Shown here: positions 57,781 through 64,000 of the stretch, piece by piece | How positions within the stretch are numbered: position 1 is the first letter of the stretch | Layout of the letters: the number at the start of each line of letters is the position of its first letter | DNA from: Gentiana macrophylla | Lineage: Eukaryota; Streptophyta; Magnoliopsida; Gentianales; Gentianaceae | Length of the DNA stretch: 64,000 bases | Assembly (NCBI GenBank): GCA_026214975.1 | Contig: CM047810.1 | Coordinates: 33,109,255 to 33,173,254 of the forward strand | Direction: 5' to 3' | Notes under the pieces: generated by a model | Databases searched by the model: none | The model's input: only the letters and a program-made list of their open reading frames with translations | What the model was told of the DNA's origin: nothing | Program-made: the position numbers and the translations under genes

Positions 57781-59032
57781 TCTTATGTACCTGCAACTTT
57801 TCTTTTTGCATCATGTTCAAAATCAGTTTGGTTTGTTTTGTGCTAGTCAATCATTTCATGGTTGATGTATGTACCTAAACTTTTAGAACCATTTAAGTTC
57901 TTGTTCATGAAAGGATAGACAACATTCTTTCACCTTGGAAGTTTAGGTGTGGGGTTATAGGTGTTGGGAAGGCTTGAAGTATAAGAGATTTAACCTAGTT
58001 GTTATCCAAGATAAGGAGTTTAATAAGTAAAGAATAAGTTTTGTAGATTTAATACTCTTCTGTGACAAGAAACAATTACATGATGAATTTCCAATCCCAC
58101 GTTTCCTTTAACGAGGTTCTCTTTTATAATCATTTTTTTTCATGCTTGGTTACCCTTGATTTCAAATGTTTCCCCATCCATATTAATTGTAACCCATGTC
58201 CTAGCTAAATCATCCATTTGAAACTTTTTGAAACTCGGTAAAAGTTCTCTTATTGCGAAGTTTTGTTTTTCAAGTGTGTACATTCTTTGATGTGTCTTAT
58301 TTTCTTGTTTTGTTTTTATGAAGATGTTTTCATCGTGTCAAATGCTTGATTTAAGGAAATAAGTTTATCATCCTTCGACCTATTTGAACTGGAAACTGCA
58401 TATCCACCCACTGTATCATGTTTAGCTAATTCGGGGCAACATACTTTTGCATCCTAGTGATTACCTTCAATACATCCCCTACAAGATGTTTAAGTGTAGT
58501 CAACTTTTTGTTTAAAGACTCAACGCTTTTATTAGAATTTTATACCATTTTGATAACCGGTTGAAAAATCAAACTTTCTCAAGACACCCATTTTAATTAC
58601 ATATCTTTTTGCCTTCTGGTAAGAATATGTTACCCAAGTGTCATTTAATAGTTCCAGACTATTTTAGAAAAATATATATACATATACTCAAAAGTCCTGT
58701 CGATATTTACTTTCAAACTACTGCATTTTCGCTTTCTTACAAAATTTTCAAAGAAGCGAGCAGTCAAACCTCTATTTACGTCTCATGCAGGCCTTTTAAA
58801 GTTATGCTTGACAAAGAATCAGCCTGCAACTCGTTTTGTTAAGAGTATTCCTTGACAAAGTTTTGCTACAAGTGTTAATTTGTCTTGATTTAAATCTTCC
58901 TTCTTCAAATTGCAAGAAATGGCTTTCTGGTTTTTTTTTTTTTTAAAAAACAAAGGGTTATCCCTTTTCCTTTGAACATGTGCACCCTCGATGCCAAGCT
59001 TTTGACAATTTCACAATAGCCCTTGATTGAAG

Positions 59033-59066
<34 letters not shown>

Positions 59067-60357
59067 GTGTTAGTCTTTGAACGACCCAAAAACATGCATT
59101 TTTTTGAAACTCTTATGTCTTATTTACTCAGTCGTCATTTATGATTTCTTCACGAAACACTTCTCCAATTTACTTGGATTTTATCATTAAACTTTTGGGG
59201 AAGATGTTCCCGTTTTAAAAAAAAAGGGTAGTAATAATTTATGTTGGCTAAGATTTGAAACTTTTTTCACTCTCAGATCCCTTCCATTTGAATTTTACCT
59301 TTGTGAAGGAGAAAAGTTTATCAAAAGAATCCAATCATACATCTTCTTCCAAGGCAAGGGAAAATGCTTTCAAATTGGGTTCATATAATATGATCGTCCA
59401 GTTGCAACAAATGTATCAACCGGAGAACTTTTGTTTTATAGGTTTTATCACAAGTTGCCTCATCTTGGTAACCTTTTATACCATTCGTCTTGTTTTATCT
59501 AAACAAACTTTGTACTATATCCTTGAAGACTAAGTCCCAACCACCTTGCATTTTTTGTTAATTGCTCTCAGTATTTCTATTGCTGTCCTTTTTAGTAATT
59601 TCAATTCTCAAGAGACTTTTGTCATCGTTCCTTACCTCCCTTCCGAACTTAACATGGGGATATGCATAAACATTTGATTTTTGAATATATCTCTAAAAAA
59701 ATCATACAACTCTGGTCTTCTGTTGGACTAATTTTTTTTTTTATGGTCGTTGATAAACTCACTGTCAAAAGTAGTTTCTTGTCTATAGGAAAGCCTTATA
59801 AGTTTGGTAGAAGATGTTTATATGGTTTCCTTTTTGAAGACTAGTAAAGATTGAAGTGGCTATGGTTTGGGTGTGCTATAGATGGATTAGTGCTGGAATG
59901 ATAACAAGACGGAGTTGAAGTTCCTTAAGTTAATAGCTAGTTCCTCAAAGGTAAGATGGATGTATAGGTTAAGGTGACCTTTGTATAAGAATGGAAACTT
60001 TTGTAAGGGTGACAAATGAATGAAGAACCTAGATGAACACTGCTTGTTAATTAGTGGATTGACATATGACTTTTGGGACAAAGTGTTATAGATGGACCTT
60101 AAGATGTTAGGACTGAAGGGTTGTTGGTTATAAGGTGGTTGACATGAGCGACTGAGCTAGAGAGGTAATTTAGTTGAGTTACAAGATCAATAGTGCTGAA
60201 CGCGTCGAGTCTTGATGTTGAAAATACTAAGGTCCAAACCACTTGAAGATAGTAATGTTTTGAATGAGAATTAGAAGATAGGCAAGCTGGCGTCTAAGGT
60301 GAAAGTGGAGTTGGCTCTGGCAAGTTTAAAGGACAAAACTTCTTTAAGGGGGAAGAA
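57781..60357 (+). other. LARD-1 internal region, right part
   Basis: 2.6 kb without a recognisable domain. Frames stay below 95 codons. It has an A-run at 59034-59062 and ends in the polypurine tract. Confidence 0.6.
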
Positions 60358-62440
60358 TGTAACATTCCGATTTTCAGAAAAGGGCAAAATGGTCTTTTAA
60401 CAAAAATTCAGATTTTGTTTTATTTAGTAAAAGGATTTATGTTTTGTTGATAAAAAAATATAATAAAAGGAAATAGAATAAATAGTTAATGGGTGGTTTA
60501 TTATGGGAAATAAAACTCCCCATTAACATTGGGAGTTGTCAGAATTCAGAAAGAAAAGAACGTTCGAACTTTGGCTTCAAATAAGAAAATAGAGGAAAGC
60601 AAAAGACAAAAGACAATCTCCAAAGAATCTTCTTGATCGTTCGTCGGTTTTTAGTTTCGAGTAGATAATCGGAATCGTAGTGAAGAGATCGTCGTTTTGG
60701 CATCAAAGGTTCAGAGTTTCGTAAAGGTTTGAGTTGAAGTTCTGAGAGTGTTGCAGATTTCTTGAAGGTTTTGCTTGCTTATAAGGTAAGATGCTCTTTC
60801 TAATGTTTAATTAAGGTTTTATGTGTTAAGGTTGTGTTTTGGGTATTATTTGTGGTGTTATAATGTTAGAAGTCAAGCCAACTTGTTGATAGAGAAGTAT
60901 GTGATTATTGGTTGTGTGAAAGTTATGCTTTTCTGTAGTTTTTCTGTGTACATTGATGTTAAACTTGTTTGGAATTGAGTGGAGATCATTTAGATGCATA
61001 AAACTGAGTTTTTGGGAGTTACTGCGTTCAGTGCGGGTGCACCAGATGGTGGTGTGGGCTCACTAGGGAGGCAGAAAGTCCGTTGTTACGTTCTGGGGCT
61101 TGGTGCAAGCTCACCAGAAGCCAGTGCAAGCGCACTGAGGCCAATGTGGGCGCACCAGACCTCAGTGTGGGCGCACTGGCTCAGCAGAAAACCCCTGTTT
61201 GGCCAGTGCAAGCACACTGAACCCCGGTGTGGGCGCACTGCCCCTGTTTTTTATGTCTAGCTTGTTTTTAAGGCCCGAATCTAGTCTTAAATGTTGTTTC
61301 TTGATCTAATAACATTAAATAAACTTGAACAAGCCCGGAGTAAGATTCTGATGCATTTAGTTCCGGCATCGAATGTACTCTTCAAGGGAGTTGAAGTTCA
61401 GGACTTTCGAAAGAGTATGATTGGCTTGTGCTTTGATGCATTAGAATTCATCAATGTCTGTGTACGTGCCTAGGGTGTGGTGTCTAGAGCCTGAGTGAGG
61501 GAGTAGAGTTTTTAGGTGAGTTCTTACCTTGAAAACACTTAGGTGGGTAGTTAATGACTAATAACTTACATAAGTGTGTAGTAAAAGACTAAACATCGTA
61601 ACATTTTTGGTAAGGCACTTGGCTATATCGCGATGTGTGGGCGGTCAGATAAAGTAAATAACTTTCTGCTGGCCTATAAACGGCTAAATTGTATGGGGAC
61701 TTCGCCGAACATGTACACTATCGGGTCCTAACCCGTGGCTATCGGTGTGATCCACTAATAGGTTGAAAATGATACCTCGTGGTGGGTAGCACCATGCGTA
61801 GTGCCATTGAATGCCGGTGTAACAAACTTGAGTTAAGTTAGAAACGTTTAGTCACGACATGTTGATGAGAATGAAGTGAACCTTAGAATTGAGTCGGTCT
61901 CATAAAGATAATTTAATAATAACTAATGAACCTTTCGCTGTAAGACTTGATTATACATTAGCTTCTCACTCTTGCTGAGTACTTTGTACTTACCTCTTTT
62001 GCATTTTGTTTTGTATGCATTGTGGGGTGAGAAGACGAACATGTTGATCTTGAGCTCCATGAGGAGTTTGATAATGATACGTGATGATGATGCCTTGTTG
62101 ACGTAGGATGATGTTTCAGTTTCTTTTAGCATATGATGTATTAGACTAAGTTGTACCTTGTTTCCAAGAATATGTTGTACTTTTATTTTCATGTTGTAAG
62201 GCAAGTTTGTAAGTCCTTTCTTTGAGATTTCGTTTGTTGTAAGGATAACCTTCTATCTTTAGTCGGTTTGTATCTATTCTTAGTAGTATTTATGATGCTT
62301 GCCGAGTCTTTAGCTTTCGTTTGCTAAACTCGATACGACGTAGTAGAGGCTTACGTATAATATTGAATTCATTTGATATTATACGTGCCGAGCGTTTCGT
62401 TTCCGGATAAGGACTCGATATCCGGGAGCGAGGCGTTACA
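60358..62440 (+). repeat. LARD-1 3' LTR, full length
   Basis: 2083 bp, from TGTAACATTCCG to GAGGCGTTACA. It contains a cluster of short GTGC...GCAC palindromes at 61030-61240. Confidence 0.93.
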
Positions 62441-62445
62441 ATTTC

Positions 62446-63330
62446 TCTTATAGATCTTGGTCCTGTAAGTCATTCTTGGGCATGGATTAATGATTTTAGA
62501 GACACTACAGACGTTGTCTTGACTCAACTACAATATGTCTCACAACTTCTACATGGCACACCTTTGTCAAATCCTACTGAGTACAGAAATTTCATAGAAG
62601 CCCTACAGTATCTCATTAATTTTCAAAAGACCTGATATTGTCTTTGCCTATAGTTTAAATACAGAATGAAACGATCAGAATCTCACAGTTTAAATACATA
62701 ATGAAACTGTGTGGTTTATCCACACGTGTGGAGACACCACACAAGTATTTCCCAAATGCCTTAACTCCTCTTATGCATGCTCCAAGAAATGCACATAGGA
62801 TAGCACTCAAAAAGTTTTGTGGTACTTTAGTACTTATTAGTATGGATTTCACTGTCCTGATGCAACTACTTTGTAACTTACTAGCTATTCAAATGCAGAT
62901 TGGGGTTGTGATCTCGTAGACAAGAATCAGTTGCAAGTTAATAATAGTACTTATTCTTTCGGCTCTTCTCAATGTTCTCATATATGCGTCTTAAAGTTCA
63001 TAGAAACAACATGTAATCCGGGGCTTTAGCCCATGTTGCAAATGAGATTGTTTGGCTTAGGGCCTCTTCTTAGTGAAGTGCATGTTCCTCTTTGCACTGT
63101 ACCATTTCTTCTATATGAAATAACTCAGAATCCAACGTTCCACAAGCATAGTAAATTAAACATATTGAATGTTAAGTCGAGTTTGTAAGAAATCCAAGTT
63201 TTTGTTGCTGAAGAACTTTTCTGGATTCTAATTGTATCTTGTAGAATAAATCGGAAAACAGGCCTGCAGTGGCCAAGGGCGGCTGCACCTTAATTATGAG
63301 GCAGCCGACCTGTTAAAGAAAATATTACAG
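62446..63330 (+). pseudogene. Old copia reverse transcriptase/RNase H remnant, 3' part
   Basis: After the LARD-1 insertion the translation continues with LGPVSHSWAWINDF (cf. the copia DLG--SHFLGM block) and TQLQYVSQLLHGTPLSNPTE, then YRNFIEALQYLINF and RPDIVFAY. A MITE interrupts it at 62652-62753. Then NALTPLMHAPRNAHRIALKK and LLSEVHVPLC follow, then NPTFHKHSKLNILNV and AADLLKK near the end of RNase H. Stops and frame changes are frequent. Confidence 0.8.
62652..62753 (-). mobile_element. Mutator-like MITE, copy C, rearranged
   Basis: The complement starts GGGAAATACTTGTGTGGTG, matching the terminus of copies A and B, and shares the TTTAAACTGTG core. After TGATCGTTTCA it repeats TTCTGTATTTAAACT instead of carrying the far end, so one terminus is lost. 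It splits the copia frame between IVFAY and NALTPLMHAP. Confidence 0.72.
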
Positions 63331-63905
63331 TAGAAAAAAATCTGTTGGTATACAGATATTAATGTGCAATTGCAATTGATTCGTTTATTTTTATATATTA
63401 ATACACCCATATCAAGGTATAAGATATAAGATTTACAATTTCAGTAAAATTACAAAATATTATAATATTTTTATCTGTATCACCAAATTTCTGCCGTCGT
63501 CCATGACTTTAGCGTTTGGTGTAACTAACCTTTGAAAGAATGTGCGTGAGCTCCTGATGTGTTTATGAGCTATGGATCCTTGAGGTACACTAATAATGAA
63601 GATGATGTTTAATCCTCCTCCTTAGCTTTTCTAATTAAGGACGAATATAAATTTTAAGTAAGGCAAATAAAAATCCATGACATATATAGTAGTTTTATTT
63701 CTTTTCGGATTCCGAGGGGACGACTGTCTGCCTCCTTCCCATCAAGGTAGATCGCCCCTGACTACAGTCCAATAAAGGCGACCATTTTCCGGTCTTCTAT
63801 GAACTCTTAGCTCAGTGTTTTCTTTCCACGTTTTCCTTTTTCTTTTCCTGAAAGAAAAGTAGAGTGTTGGTTTCTTGTAAAAAGGAAATTCTTACCCCGC
63901 AATCT
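63331..63905. other. Unassigned DNA at right side
   Basis: AT-rich sequence. A piece ending GATCGCCCCTG near 63762 resembles a hAT terminus, but no partner end or target duplication was found. Confidence 0.35.
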
Positions 63906-63908
63906 TCT

Positions 63909-64000
63909 CGTGTGCACCGCTCCGTTGGATGTGCGTAAAAAGACAAATTAGTATTTGTATTCTTTCACACATGTCGCACATTCAATAGACGGTGCACACG
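63909..64000. mobile_element. Inverted-repeat MITE at window edge
   Basis: CGTGTGCACCGCTCCGTTGG at the left pairs with the complement of the last bases, CGTGTGCACCGTCTATTGAA; GATGTGCG also pairs with AATGTGCG. The 92 bp to the window end could be a whole miniature element or a larger one cut off. Confidence 0.5.

Larger units (their letters stand above)
51139..62440 (+). mobile_element. LARD-1, large pol-less LTR element, 11.3 kb with nested insertion
   Basis: The LTRs (51139-52845 and 60358-62440) begin TGTAGCATTTC / TGTAACATTCC and end in GGCATTAGA / GGCGTTACA. Perfect 5-bp duplications ATTTC flank the element (51134-51138, 62441-62445). The primer-binding site (52848-52859) and polypurine tract (TTTAAGGGGGAAGAA before 60358) are of gypsy type. 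After subtracting the nested relative (53688-57780), about 3.4 kb of internal DNA remains. It has no gag, protease, reverse transcriptase or integrase that I can find. It must use another element's proteins. Confidence 0.93.

Noticed and set aside
63630..63765. hAT MITE ending GATCGCCCCTG
   Set aside because: The left terminus and 8-bp duplication could not be matched.

Overview
The window is nuclear DNA of a flowering plant, most likely a eudicot. It is AT-rich, with long (TA)n, (CA)n and (TG)n tracts, plant-type Ty1/copia and Ty3/gypsy elements primed by initiator tRNA-Met, Stowaway and hAT miniature elements, tRNA-derived SINEs, and one intron-containing plant gene that ends in an isoprenylation box. 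I see no prokaryotic features, no CRISPR array and no rRNA or free-standing tRNA gene. All identifications come from reading the sequence; no database was searched.

Layout. 1-4887: a minus-strand copia element (Copia-1), cut by the left window edge, with frameshifted gag-pol, inserted into a small Mutator-like MITE. 5-17.5 kb: a nest. A LINE tail, a 1.3-kb hAT-like element and a dispersed repeat are followed by a 0.93-kb hAT element and a gag-like reading frame. That frame is split by a young copia element (Copia-2) that has lost its reverse transcriptase. A truncated copia 3' end carrying a nested hAT-like element follows. 18-27.5 kb: a solo copia LTR, a 3.2-kb non-autonomous Mutator-like element with a 9-bp target duplication, a second Mutator MITE, three Stowaways and SINEs.

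27.6-30.1 kb holds the one confidently recognised host gene. It is a five-exon heavy-metal-associated isoprenylated plant protein (HIPP) with two CxxC metal-binding domains. A one-base frameshift separates the body of the protein from its glycine/tyrosine-rich tail and CaaX box. 31.2-35.1 kb probably holds a second, unidentified minus-strand transcription unit made of short spliced exons.

35.9-40.6 kb is a decayed gypsy element interrupted by a copia solo LTR and a hAT MITE. 41.4-42.7 kb has two Stowaways and a foldback element. 43.65-48.17 kb is a minus-strand copia (Copia-3) whose integrase region has been replaced by a piece of its own LTR. One end of it, together with flanking DNA, was later duplicated in tandem. 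50.6-63.3 kb is a layered structure. An old plus-strand copia pol remnant was split by an 11.3-kb LTR element without pol (perfect ATTTC target duplication). That element was in turn entered by a relative in opposite orientation, and a Mutator MITE sits in the copia remnant. The right edge has a short inverted-repeat element.

Most of the window is therefore a transposon graveyard with readable insertion order. The items most worth a second look are the pol-less nested LTR family with palindrome-studded LTRs, the non-autonomous Mutator-like element and its separate MITE family, the reverse-transcriptase-less but young Copia-2, the LTR-for-integrase replacement in Copia-3, and the frameshifted HIPP gene.
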